Assembly: GCA_016210565.1 (NCBI GenBank)
Contig: JACQUA010000279.1
Span: forward strand, 1-39,814
Length of the DNA stretch: 39,814 bases
Source: Chloroflexota bacterium
Lineage (GTDB): Bacteria; Chloroflexota; Dehalococcoidia; JACQUA01
Direction of reading: 5' to 3'
The position numbers and the translations under genes are program-made. The notes under the pieces were generated by a model, which saw only the letters and a program-made list of their open reading frames with translations, was not told the DNA's origin and made no database searches. Below, piece after piece: positions 8,339 through 15,467 of the stretch (the stretch's first letter is position 1; each line of letters opens with the position of its first letter).

Positions 8339-9686
8339 GCCTTTCTCTGTAGTCGGCCAGGTTATGGCCGCACCAGGGCCGGGGGCAGAAGCCCTGTTCC
8401 TGGTGGGAGATGCAGTTGAAGTCCCGGAGGTCGTCGGTCCCGTCGGCCATCAGCCCGCAGAAAAGGCGGATATAGAAATCGGCGCGCGTGGCGGCGTCGT
8501 ACACGAGCCAGTTGACGCCCCAGCCATAGTCCCTTTCGTACTTTGAGCGGACCAGGCCGGCCACGGAGCGCGGGTGCCAGCCAAGGCTCACCAGCACCCG
8601 GGCGACATTCTGGAGGTTGTTCGGGATGGAAAGGGCATGGTTGGGTTGGGCCAGGGGCAGGGCAGTGCAGGGTGAGAGGGCGTTCAGGTCGAGGCGGTCA
8701 TAGCCGTATGGCCATTCCTCCGGTACGTCATGTTGCCCGTCGTAGAAATAGGAGTGAAAGGCGGCCAGCGGAGACTTCAGGTAGGCTTTCAGAAGGCGGG
8801 TCAGCCCGGCGGAAGCCTCCGGAATGGCCAGTTTGGTCCTGGCGGCCAGTTCGCCGGCGGTGACCGGGTCCAGCCGCCAGCGCAGCAGGTCTTCGAGCGA
8901 CTGCCCTTCTCGCGGAAGGCAAATCAAGTATCCAACGGTCTTCTTCTCATAGAGGCTGAAGGCGCAGCGGGCATAACGGGTGTAGAGGGGGTCTCCGTAA
9001 GCGGACAGGTCCAGGGATATGGCTTCGCGTCCCTTTTTTCCGGCGCCGACGACCAAACCGTTGACCACCAGGGGCAGGGTGAGGGACGGCTGCGCCGCAG
9101 CGATCAGCCGGTGCGCCAGGTATTCGAGGAGATGGCCCATGCCTGAGGAGGCGGCGCCGTCCTCAAGGGGCATGGTCTCGGGGGTAAAGGGATGATCGTG
9201 GCGGTATTTCTCTACCAGGGCGGGGTGCAACGGGTACAGGTCCCGCAAGGTTGATTTGAGTTTACCGGAAAGCGGTATCCGCCAGACGAAGTGGTAACCC
9301 TGGCCGGTCATCACGGAGAGGTGTCTTATTCCGAACGATTTGAGCTCCTCCACGATGAGCCGGTAGGCCGGTTCGAGTTTGGCAAAGGTCCCCCGGGGGT
9401 CCAGGAAGGCTTCGGAGGGGAAATCGGCGTTGGTGTAGTCGAGGTCGAGGATGGCCAGGAGGGATTCCCGGTCCCAGACAGACCGGAAAATGTCGGATTG
9501 ACTGGCAAGGATGGCGTCCAGCCGGTCGGGAGGGATGATGGCGTCCTGTCCCGGGATGCCCAGTCCGCTGGTGGTCCTGCCGTTGCCGATCAGGAAGCGG
9601 GCCGTGCAGGTAGCCGGGTCGTCACCATGGCCGCCGCAGTATTCGATTATGCGGGAGCGGACGGAAGGGAGTTGGTAATAGGTCAT
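8322..9686 (-). CDS. Archaeo-eukaryotic primase (AEP)-like protein with C-terminal Cys cluster
   Basis: Predicted primase or primase-polymerase-like nucleotidyltransferase. Over 454 aa, the AEP signature order is visible: motif I hhhDhD as LAILDLDY (D81, D83); motif II as VMTGQGYHFVW (G128, H132); motif III as ISLDLSAYGDP (D226). Between them lies MGHLLEYLAHRLI (183-195), and after them TRYARCAFSLYEKK (237-250). A helical C-terminal part (about 350-420) resembles primase C-terminal regions and ends with cysteines C410, C425, C434 and C439, which could hold zinc or an Fe-S cluster. No helicase or CRISPR gene adjoins it; the upstream neighbour on the same strand is RtcB. The 147-base gap to RtcB contains a 109-base inverted-repeat element in its promoter region. 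Fold assignment rests on motifs only, so activity is unproven. Confidence 0.65.
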   Translation of the reverse strand: MTYYQLPSVRSRIIEYCGGHGDDPATCTARFLIGNGRTTSGLGIPGQDAIIPPDRLDAILASQSDIFRSVWDRESLLAILDLDYTNADFPSEAFLDPRGTFAKLEPAYRLIVEELKSFGIRHLSVMTGQGYHFVWRIPLSGKLKSTLRDLYPLHPALVEKYRHDHPFTPETMPLEDGAASSGMGHLLEYLAHRLIAAAQPSLTLPLVVNGLVVGAGKKGREAISLDLSAYGDPLYTRYARCAFSLYEKKTVGYLICLPREGQSLEDLLRWRLDPVTAGELAARTKLAIPEASAGLTRLLKAYLKSPLAAFHSYFYDGQHDVPEEWPYGYDRLDLNALSPCTALPLAQPNHALSIPNNLQNVARVLVSLGWHPRSVAGLVRSKYERDYGWGVNWLVYDAATRADFYIRLFCGLMADGTDDLRDFNCISHQEQGFCPRPWCGHNLADYRERLRMSF

Positions 9687-9695
9687 TTCATCCCG

Positions 9696-9804
9696 TACCG
9701 CAGGCCACCGTGCCTGCGAGGGTTCTCTCTTTTGTCATTCACACTTGGCCAAGCGGTCCGCGAAGGATGAAAATAGCGTCTCGCAGGCACGGTGGCCTGC
9801 GGTA
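9696..9804. repeat. MITE-like element, family D, with 25-base perfect terminal inverted repeats
   Basis: The left end, TACCGCAGGCCACCGTGCCT followed by GCGAG (9696-9720), is the exact reverse complement of 9780-9804. The 59-base centre has no coding sign. It lies 10 bases upstream of the AEP-like start, so it occupies that gene's promoter or leader. A relative with the same ends but a different, longer centre is at 26456-26616, which suggests end-specific mobilisation. Confidence 0.8.
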
Positions 9805-9833
9805 CTGACTACTGCCTACTGGCTACTCGCTCT

Positions 9834-11285
9834 CTATCCCTTGATTACCCCCATGGGTCTCGTGCGGAAGACCATGCGGGAAAGGCCGGAGTTGTGGGCC
9901 ACGTCAATTACCGAGGCTATGTCCTTGTAGGCTTCGGAGCTTTCTTCGGCCAGATCGCCGATGCTGCCGGTCCGGACGGTGATGCCCCGGGATGCCAGTT
10001 CCTTGATGATGTCCTGGCCTTTCACCTGGCGCCTGGCGGCTTTCCGGCTTTGCATCCTGCCGGCGCCGTGGCAGGTGGAGCCGAACGTCTCTTTCATGGC
10101 CAGGTCGGCGCCAACCAGGACATAGGAAAAGCGGCCCATATCGCCGGGAATGAGCACCGGCTGCCCGATTTCGCGGTACTGCGGCGGGAGACCGGGATGA
10201 CCCGGCGGGAAGGCCCTGGTGGCGCCTTTGCGGTGGACGCAGAGCATCTCCCGGGCGCCCTCGACCAGGTGCTCTTCGATCTTGGCGATGTTGTGGGCGA
10301 CGTCGTAGATGAGGTCGAGGCCAAGTTCATTTTCGTTCTTCCGCATGACGGCGGCCACCGCCTCCCGGAGCCGGTGGGTGATGCACTGGCGGTTGGCCCA
10401 GGCATAGTTGGCGGCGCCCCTCATGGCTGAGAGATAAGCCTTTCCCTCTTCGGAGGCGATGGGAGCGCAGGCGAGCTGCCGGTCGGGCAGGGATATGCCG
10501 TACTTGGCCAGGGAACTGACCATCACCCGGACATGGTCTTCACAGACCTGGTAGCCGAGGCCCCGGGAACCGCAGTGGACCAGGATGACCACCTGGCCGG
10601 CGTGCTCAATCCCCATCGCTGCAGCGGCTTTCCGGTCATGGACCTGGTCGACCACAGCGACTTCCAGGAAGTGGTTGCCCGAACCGAGAGTGCCCAACTG
10701 GGGAACGCCGCGCTCTCTGGCCTTCTTGCTGACGTGAGACGGGTCGGCGCCTGCAGCGCAGCCGCCGTCCTCGGTGGTGACGAGGTCTTCGGGGCGTCCG
10801 TAGCCGCGCCGGACGGCCCATTGCGAGCCCGATGCCAGGACATCATCGATTTCTCCCGCTTTCAGGTGGATAATGCCGCTGGAACCGACGCCGGAGGGCA
10901 CTGCCTGGAAGAGGGCTTCCACCAGTTCTCTGATCACGGGCCGGACTTCGGCTTCGGTCAGTCTGGTGCGCAGGATACGGACGCCGCAGTTGATGTCGAA
11001 GCCGACGCCCCCGGGGGAAATCACGCCGTCTTTGAGCCGCGTGGCAGCCACCCCTCCGATGGGAAAGCCGTAGCCCCAGTGGATATCGGGCATGGCCAGG
11101 GACGGGCCAACGATGCCGGGAAGGAAGGCGACGTTGGCAACCTGCTCCAGGGCCTTGTCCGCCAGGACGTGTGGCAGCATTGATTCGGAGGCATAGACCA
11201 GGCCGGAAACCCGCATGCCGGGCTTGTAAGAGGCCGGCAGCCGCCACCGGTAATCGTCGATCTTTTCGAGTGGGTTTGAGTTCAT
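9834..11285 (-). CDS. rtcB: RNA-splicing ligase RtcB
   Basis: 3'-phosphate (2',3'-cyclic phosphate)/5'-OH RNA ligase that uses GTP and Mn2+ to heal cleaved tRNA and other RNAs. Taking ATG at 11285, the protein is 483 aa, the family's usual size, and the metal and catalytic residues line up two positions after Pyrococcus RtcB: C100 (GFDINCG), H205 (GSGNHFLEV), H237 (VHCGSRG), H331 (DVAHNI) and guanylylated H406 (STCHGAGR). In-frame starts exist up to 11384, but the extra 33 residues are encoded by a repeat-like tract and are unlike RtcB, so I reject them. The activating partner archease is encoded 287 bases upstream on the same strand; the AEP-like gene follows downstream. Confidence 0.96.
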   Translation of the reverse strand: MNSNPLEKIDDYRWRLPASYKPGMRVSGLVYASESMLPHVLADKALEQVANVAFLPGIVGPSLAMPDIHWGYGFPIGGVAATRLKDGVISPGGVGFDINCGVRILRTRLTEAEVRPVIRELVEALFQAVPSGVGSSGIIHLKAGEIDDVLASGSQWAVRRGYGRPEDLVTTEDGGCAAGADPSHVSKKARERGVPQLGTLGSGNHFLEVAVVDQVHDRKAAAAMGIEHAGQVVILVHCGSRGLGYQVCEDHVRVMVSSLAKYGISLPDRQLACAPIASEEGKAYLSAMRGAANYAWANRQCITHRLREAVAAVMRKNENELGLDLIYDVAHNIAKIEEHLVEGAREMLCVHRKGATRAFPPGHPGLPPQYREIGQPVLIPGDMGRFSYVLVGADLAMKETFGSTCHGAGRMQSRKAARRQVKGQDIIKELASRGITVRTGSIGDLAEESSEAYKDIASVIDVAHNSGLSRMVFRTRPMGVIKG

Positions 11286-11571
11286 GGAGTTCTCTGAGTT
11301 CATTGAGTTATTGGGTTGTTGGGTTCGTGCCCGGTGGGGAGGGGAATCTTCGAATCTTTGAATCTTGAATCTTACAGTCCGCACCCCGTGATGGTGGGTT
11401 ACGCTCGCGGCTGGAGGCGGGACTTGCCGCCCTCCTTAACGATGCCTGTTTGACGTACAAGCTGTGTCGTGTCTCCTCGCTTCACCCACCCTACGCCTTT
11501 CGTGTTTTTCGTGGTTAAGAACCGCGGGGTGGGGAATCTTCGAATCTTGAATCTTAGAATCTTCGAATCGT
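11286..11571. repeat. Family C palindromic element and AATCTT tracts between archease and rtcB
   Basis: A 103-base family C copy at 11393-11495 runs from GGTGGGTTACGCTCGCGGC to CGCTTCACCCACCCTACG. It is flanked by tracts of AATCTTGAATCTT-type sequence (11344-11375 and 11536-11568), also seen near 21463. The AACCCAACAACCCAATAACT-type tract next to the rtcB start recurs near 22137. No gene seen. Confidence 0.7.
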
Positions 11572-11994
11572 TCATACGTCGAAGATCACCTGCGCCTGGT
11601 TTTTCTCCCGGTCGACCTCCAGCATATGGTAGGTGGCGGCTTTTACTCCCATCTTCAGATGGTGCTTCTGAGGGTCGTATTTTTCCCCGTAGCAGTCCGC
11701 TTTCAAGTGGTGGTCATCTAACTCGGTGATATCAAACCGCTTCAGTACCAATTGCTTGGCGTCGAAAACGTAGATGAGTTCATTCAGCCATTCAAAAAGA
11801 AGGCCCTCGATGTCATCGGCAGCCACCTCGACGGGATAAGAAACCGTCTCGCCCACGGTATCCAGTTCGGCGATGATGGAAAAGAGGCCGTAGGCGGCGT
11901 TGGCGAAGGTCTCGCGCAGGTCCCGGCCGTAGGCCACGATCCCTATGTCTGCCGTATGCTCGATGAGGTCAAAACGCTTTTTGAGTTCAGGCAT
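11572..11994 (-). CDS. Archease (RtcB activator)
   Basis: Small acidic metal-binding protein that lets RtcB perform multiple turnovers by promoting its guanylylation. The 140-aa length is normal, and the family start LIEHTADIGI (residues 10-19, with His and Asp metal ligands) is clear. The FEWLNELIYVFD segment (68-79) and the C-terminal VIFDV with its terminal Asp are also archease signatures. It lies upstream of rtcB on the same strand, the common pairing in archaea and some bacteria. Confidence 0.93.
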   Translation of the reverse strand: MPELKKRFDLIEHTADIGIVAYGRDLRETFANAAYGLFSIIAELDTVGETVSYPVEVAADDIEGLLFEWLNELIYVFDAKQLVLKRFDITELDDHHLKADCYGEKYDPQKHHLKMGVKAATYHMLEVDREKNQAQVIFDV

Positions 11995-12029
11995 TTATTG
12001 CTTCCGGTTTGTATGACACGGCGTCAGCT

Positions 12030-12116
12030 TCACTTAGCCCGGGAATGAAAATCGTCCGCGGAAGAAATGACGGCATAAAAAGCCGACGTGTCAATCACTA
12101 CTCTCTTAGCCGCCAT
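12030..12116 (-). pseudogene. N-terminal remnant of a PIN-domain (VapC-like) toxin, 28 codons
   Basis: Reading from ATG at 12116 gives MAAKRVVIDTSAFYAVISSA and eight more residues, then TGA at 12030. VIDTSAFYAVISSADDFHSRA is a textbook first strand, first catalytic Asp and helix of PIN-domain ribonucleases, but the remaining about 100 residues are absent: archease sequence begins 36 bases further on. The start overlaps the stop of the 201-aa gene upstream by 11 bases, the arrangement expected of an antitoxin-toxin operon. The toxin has therefore been truncated and is presumably inactive. Confidence 0.75.
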
Positions 12117-12711
12117 GCGGAGAAACCCCCTCGGTAAGATAGTAGTCATGGCGCGCGGCCACGTCAGAGGCTTGATCTCGCGCTATTCCGACCAGCCTCA
12201 TGGCTTTGGCGGCCTCTTTCATTTTCGAAGGGATGAAAGAAACGGCGACCAGCCGGTCGTTCCAGGTCAGATGTACATGAATTCCGCGTAATATGGCGAT
12301 CTCTCCGGCTTCTTCGCCCTGTCGAATATCAATCCCTGTGTTCTTGGTTATTTTGCCGATGTTTGTGTTCGTGGCCAACCGCAAGAGTTCGATCAGCGTT
12401 TTGCGGCCGACCCGGTCAGGTAAAGTTTCATCGCGTATCAGCGTGGCGCAGTATTCCAACGCCCGTATGGCTTTCTCGCGGGTACGTTCCTTTTTGGAAA
12501 GTAGTTCCGTCAGAGAATTGGTGAGGCGTTCGCGCTCCAGCCTGGTGAGTATGGAGCGATGGTCCTCGCCTGCCCTGGAGGCCGGGTGCTGGCCAAGCTG
12601 TTGAGCGATTTCGGGCAGATATTTCCGGAATCGCTTCGGATCAACTTTGTATGTGTTCAGGATAGCTGCCAGAATCGAGCTTTCTCGGTCCGAACGGTGA
12701 CGTTTGTTCAT
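12106..12711 (-). CDS. Hypothetical protein, probable partner or antitoxin of the truncated PIN toxin
   Basis: A 201-aa basic, helix-rich protein of no family I can name. Residues 1-110 are rich in Lys, Arg and Leu (for example LTELLSKKERTREKAIRALE), and a compact region around 115-170 looks like a beta-containing domain (EIAILRGIHVHLTWNDRLVA). The C-terminus ARHDYYLTEG is reminiscent of the HDxYL tail of some antitoxins that precede PIN toxins, and the gene overlaps the PIN remnant by 11 bases. An antitoxin role is inferred from this alone; its length is greater than most VapB proteins. Confidence 0.6.
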   Translation of the reverse strand: MNKRHRSDRESSILAAILNTYKVDPKRFRKYLPEIAQQLGQHPASRAGEDHRSILTRLERERLTNSLTELLSKKERTREKAIRALEYCATLIRDETLPDRVGRKTLIELLRLATNTNIGKITKNTGIDIRQGEEAGEIAILRGIHVHLTWNDRLVAVSFIPSKMKEAAKAMRLVGIARDQASDVAARHDYYLTEGVSPHGG

Positions 12712-12797
12712 ACCAGTTCCTCTTGTCTCCTGACGCCGACAAGCCGCGCCCGATCACAGAAGTCGCGACAGGCAGGGACGCCTGTCGTACCGGTCTA

Positions 12798-13430
12798 TCA
12801 GAGCCGGGCCCATGACACGACTTCCTTCAAGGACCGCACGGCGGCGGCGATGTCCGGGGCGCCGAGCACGGCCGAGATGACAGCCACGCCATCGGCCCCG
12901 GCCTTAATGACCGGAGCGGTGTTTTCCGGCGTTACGCCCCCGATGCCGACCACCGGCATCCCTGAAGCCTTCTTTATCCTGGCCAGGGCTTCCGGGCCTA
13001 TGGGTTCGCCCGCATCCGACTTGGTGCTGGTGGCGTAGACGGCCCCCACCCCAAGGTAGTCGGCGCCATCCTTTCTGGCTTGCAGCGCTTCTTCGACGGT
13101 TCCGGCGGAGGCCCCAATGATCTTGCCTTTTCGCCACAGTTTCCTGGCCAGCCCCACCGGCATGTCGTCCGGGCCCAGATGGACGCCGTCGGCGTCCAGC
13201 GCCATGGCGATATCCAGCCGGTCATTGATTATCAGGGGAATGCCGGCCTGGCGGCATAGACCTTTCGCCAGTTCGCCCATGCCAAGTATTTCCCTGGTGG
13301 TCGCTTTTTTTTCCCGGAGCTGGACAACCGTGGCGCCACCCCGGATGACCGCAGCCATTACGTCCGGCAGGCTGCGGCCCCTGGCGAAGCCGAGGTCGAC
13401 GATGATGTAGACGTCCAGGCTGAACTTCAT
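12798..13430 (-). CDS. thiE: Thiamine-phosphate synthase ThiE
   Basis: Joins hydroxymethylpyrimidine diphosphate and thiazole phosphate carboxylate to make thiamine phosphate. The 210-aa TIM barrel has the family motifs in order: VVQLREKKATTRE (35-47), LIINDRLDIA (65-74), DGVHLGPDDMP (79-89), IIGASAGTVEEA, DYLGVGAVYATSTK, PVVGIGGVTPEN and DGVAVISAV. Lys in QLREK and the Asp and His residues for Mg2+ and pyrophosphate are intact. No other thi gene adjoins it, but the thiazole-forming Thi4 lies about 5.6 kb away on the same strand. I found no TPP riboswitch upstream. Confidence 0.95.
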   Translation of the reverse strand: MKFSLDVYIIVDLGFARGRSLPDVMAAVIRGGATVVQLREKKATTREILGMGELAKGLCRQAGIPLIINDRLDIAMALDADGVHLGPDDMPVGLARKLWRKGKIIGASAGTVEEALQARKDGADYLGVGAVYATSTKSDAGEPIGPEALARIKKASGMPVVGIGGVTPENTAPVIKAGADGVAVISAVLGAPDIAAAVRSLKEVVSWARL

Positions 13431-13446
13431 TCCAGTTCCTTCGCCG

Positions 13447-13527
13447 TAGCGACACCCCTTGCGGGTGTCGATGGCCCACGGTGGTCTGCCGGGACGACAG
13501 GGGCAAGCCCTGCCGCTACGGGGTAAA
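13447..13527. repeat. Palindromic repeat upstream of thiE
   Basis: The ends GTAGCGACACCCCTTGCGGG and GGGCAAGCCCTGCCGCTACGG pair imperfectly, and a short hairpin, ACACCCCTTGCGGGTGT, lies inside. It fills the gap between thiE and the upstream gene, where a promoter or riboswitch would be. The conserved TPP-aptamer sequences are not present. Confidence 0.6.
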
Positions 13528-13542
13528 CACGCATCGTGGTCT

Positions 13543-14373
13543 TCATTCCATGTCTCTTGCCATAGATTTTAGCATGTCTTCGTGTTTCGGACAGAAATCC
13601 TTGCCGCCAAGCTGGGCCGCGAGGAGCTCACTCTGCCAGTGGGCGTTGAAAAGCCGGCAGTCCTTCTCCGGGCAGAAAGGCTCGCCGGTCAGGTGGTAGA
13701 AGAGGGCCTGCATGACGTATCCCTTCAACACCTGGGTGAGCCTGGGGTCGTCATGGTCCAGGTACTGGCCCTTAAACATCTCCTTTAGCTGGAGGTCCAC
13801 CCCGTCGGCCATTTTCAGGGCTTCGTACTGCTGCTTCAGCACATAGAATTCCCGTGGCTTGGCCGGAGCTTCCACGATTCCCGTGGTAGATATGACGCAG
13901 GGATAGCCGAAGATGGCCGACCGGGCATGGTAGCGGCGGTCGTTCTCATCGTAGGTGCCCGTCAACTGGTTGGTGAAAACGATGTGAAGGTATCCCGGGT
14001 TATTTTCCTGGCGCGGGATGAGGGAACGGAGGACGTTCATTAGCAGGAACCCGTCGTAGAGCAGGCCGAAAAGCGGTCGCTCCGGGTTGGTTAGCCGCCT
14101 CCGCTCGAATTCGATTTCCCCGTAGATAGGCTCCGTGTCCTGCCAGGGCGCGGCCGGGTTGCGGACCTTGATGCGGGCGAACTCTGCGGCCAGTGTGCGG
14201 AGCGCCTCCTCCCGCCGGCCTTCGGGGAGGGTGCGGAGGTAATGGGTGAAGAACGGGTACCTGATTTCCACCTTGACCTGCGGCAGCCAGTTGCCCAGAT
14301 ATCGCCTGATGTCTTCCAGGTCGAGGTTCCTGGAAGACGGCTCTTCGTAAAGGAGGATGGTCGGAATTCTCAT
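13543..14373 (-). CDS. Conserved protein of unknown function with C-terminal Cys/His cluster (DUF6775-like)
   Basis: A 276-aa protein beginning MRIPTILLYEEPSSRNLDLE. From memory it resembles proteins common in methanogenic archaea labelled DUF6775, putative metallopeptidases, but I see no HExxH motif. The core HIVFTNQLTGTYDENDRRYH and RSAIFGYPCVISTTGIVEAP look conserved. The C-terminus has a probable zinc site: FCPEKDCRLFNAHWQSEL then DFCPKHE, giving two Cys, one His, one Cys and one His. Start at 14373 is preferred over 14433 because the extra 20 residues look unlike a protein start. No function is assigned. The next genes upstream are on the other strand, so this gene heads the minus-strand block that runs leftwards to 7360. 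Confidence 0.65.
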   Translation of the reverse strand: MRIPTILLYEEPSSRNLDLEDIRRYLGNWLPQVKVEIRYPFFTHYLRTLPEGRREEALRTLAAEFARIKVRNPAAPWQDTEPIYGEIEFERRRLTNPERPLFGLLYDGFLLMNVLRSLIPRQENNPGYLHIVFTNQLTGTYDENDRRYHARSAIFGYPCVISTTGIVEAPAKPREFYVLKQQYEALKMADGVDLQLKEMFKGQYLDHDDPRLTQVLKGYVMQALFYHLTGEPFCPEKDCRLFNAHWQSELLAAQLGGKDFCPKHEDMLKSMARDME

Positions 14374-14780
14374 AGCGGCGAACCGCAAGAACATATGTTT
14401 GCAAGGGATAGTATAGACTTTGCCTGAAGCCAAATCAATCTAAAAGTGCCCGGAAGGACATGGCGTATGCGAAAGTGACACTGAATTGGCCCCAGGGTTT
14501 TGCAGCCGGTCCACTCTCTTGAAAGATATTTTCAAAAAAGTGATGGAAAAGGTATTGAAAAAGGGGGGGGGGCGTGTTCTATGATTGAGGCGTCGGTCTT
14601 CCCAGTTTGGATCTGGTTCGCAGTTGTTACCCCGGTCCACAAGCGCCAGTAAATGGCCGGCGACAGTCCCGCATTCGGGACTGTCGCCCTCGCCTACCGG
14701 ATGTGTCTCCCGAAGGGGTTCGCCGCGGGATTCTGATAGAATATTCTCCGAAGGCGAACGCTCTTTCACGGAGGCAGGCA
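14374..14780. other. Divergent promoter region with a run of ten G and a 13-bp hairpin
   Basis: A 407-base gap between diverging genes, AT-richer than its surroundings near 14515-14565. A homopolymer of ten G stands at 14563-14572, right after an A-rich tract. A perfect 13-base inverted repeat with loop CATT (GGCGACAGTCCCG at 14659-14671, complement at 14676-14688) could be a terminator or regulatory hairpin. GGAGG at 14770-14774 is the ribosome binding site for the next gene. No coding sequence is convincing here. Confidence 0.55.
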
Positions 14781-15449
14781 TTGAACAGCGACAAACGTTC
14801 AGGGACAGCCATCATCCTGGTCCTTCTCGTTTCCGCCCTGGCAGCGGGATGTTTGGGCCCGGCTTCAAGTCCGACCAGCGTGGCCCTCCCGCCCTTGCCG
14901 GCCAGTCCACCTTCCACGCCGTCGACTGCCGAACCAGCGCCGGCAATAACGCCGGCGGCCGTAGCCACGTCCGAAGCGGCGCCAACCCCGACCACCGTTC
15001 CTGCGGCAACACCGACGCCGGCGACACCCTCGCCAACGCTGTCTCCCGTTGCCTCGCCTACGGCGGTTCCGGGCGCGACGCCATGGCCGGGTATCCCCGC
15101 TGCCGTGCAAAACAAGATAAGCGGCAATCTACAGTTTCTGATGATGGTCAGGGACAGGCCGGACATCAGGAGCATTTCTGGCCTCAGGGAGGTGTTCGAA
15201 GACGCGGACAGAAAGGGTGGGGCCGAAGTGGGAATAGAGTTTGACCATGTCCTCACAGGCGGCGAGATAAGTTCCCTGGAGGCAGAATTCGGAATAAGGT
15301 TTCACCGGGTGAACGGACAGGTCAGGAAGTGGAGCCCTATCATGCTGGCGATAGTACCTTGGGACCGCATCGAGGCCTTGGCAGGCGTGCCATATGTAAA
15401 GTCTGTGGATACCACCCAGTGGCCTCTCCCTAGCACCGCACAGAAGTAG
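14781..15449 (+). CDS. Lipoprotein carrying a stand-alone subtilase prodomain-like module
   Basis: A 222-aa lipoprotein: signal peptide with lipobox LAAGC (Cys24), then about 90 residues of Pro/Thr/Ala/Ser linker, then a folded domain from about residue 110. That domain (for example SISGLREVFEDADRKGGAE, RFHRVNGQVRKWSPIM, VPYVKSVDTTQWP) is clearly paralogous to residues 52-157 of the subtilase encoded 18 bases downstream. Those residues precede its catalytic domain and so look like an inhibitory propeptide. A free-standing propeptide could inhibit or chaperone the protease at the cell surface; this is inferred. TTG at 14781 is chosen because GGAGG is six bases upstream and the signal peptide starts at once; earlier in-frame starts add residues with no secretory character. 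Confidence 0.75.
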   Translation: MNSDKRSGTAIILVLLVSALAAGCLGPASSPTSVALPPLPASPPSTPSTAEPAPAITPAAVATSEAAPTPTTVPAATPTPATPSPTLSPVASPTAVPGATPWPGIPAAVQNKISGNLQFLMMVRDRPDIRSISGLREVFEDADRKGGAEVGIEFDHVLTGGEISSLEAEFGIRFHRVNGQVRKWSPIMLAIVPWDRIEALAGVPYVKSVDTTQWPLPSTAQK

Positions 15450-15467
15450 CTTGAAAGGAGATGACAC

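Noticed and set aside
11286..11384. 33-residue N-terminal extension of RtcB
   Set aside because: Encoded by a repeat-like ACCCAATAACT tract and absent from the RtcB family start; catalytic residue numbering fits ATG at 11285.
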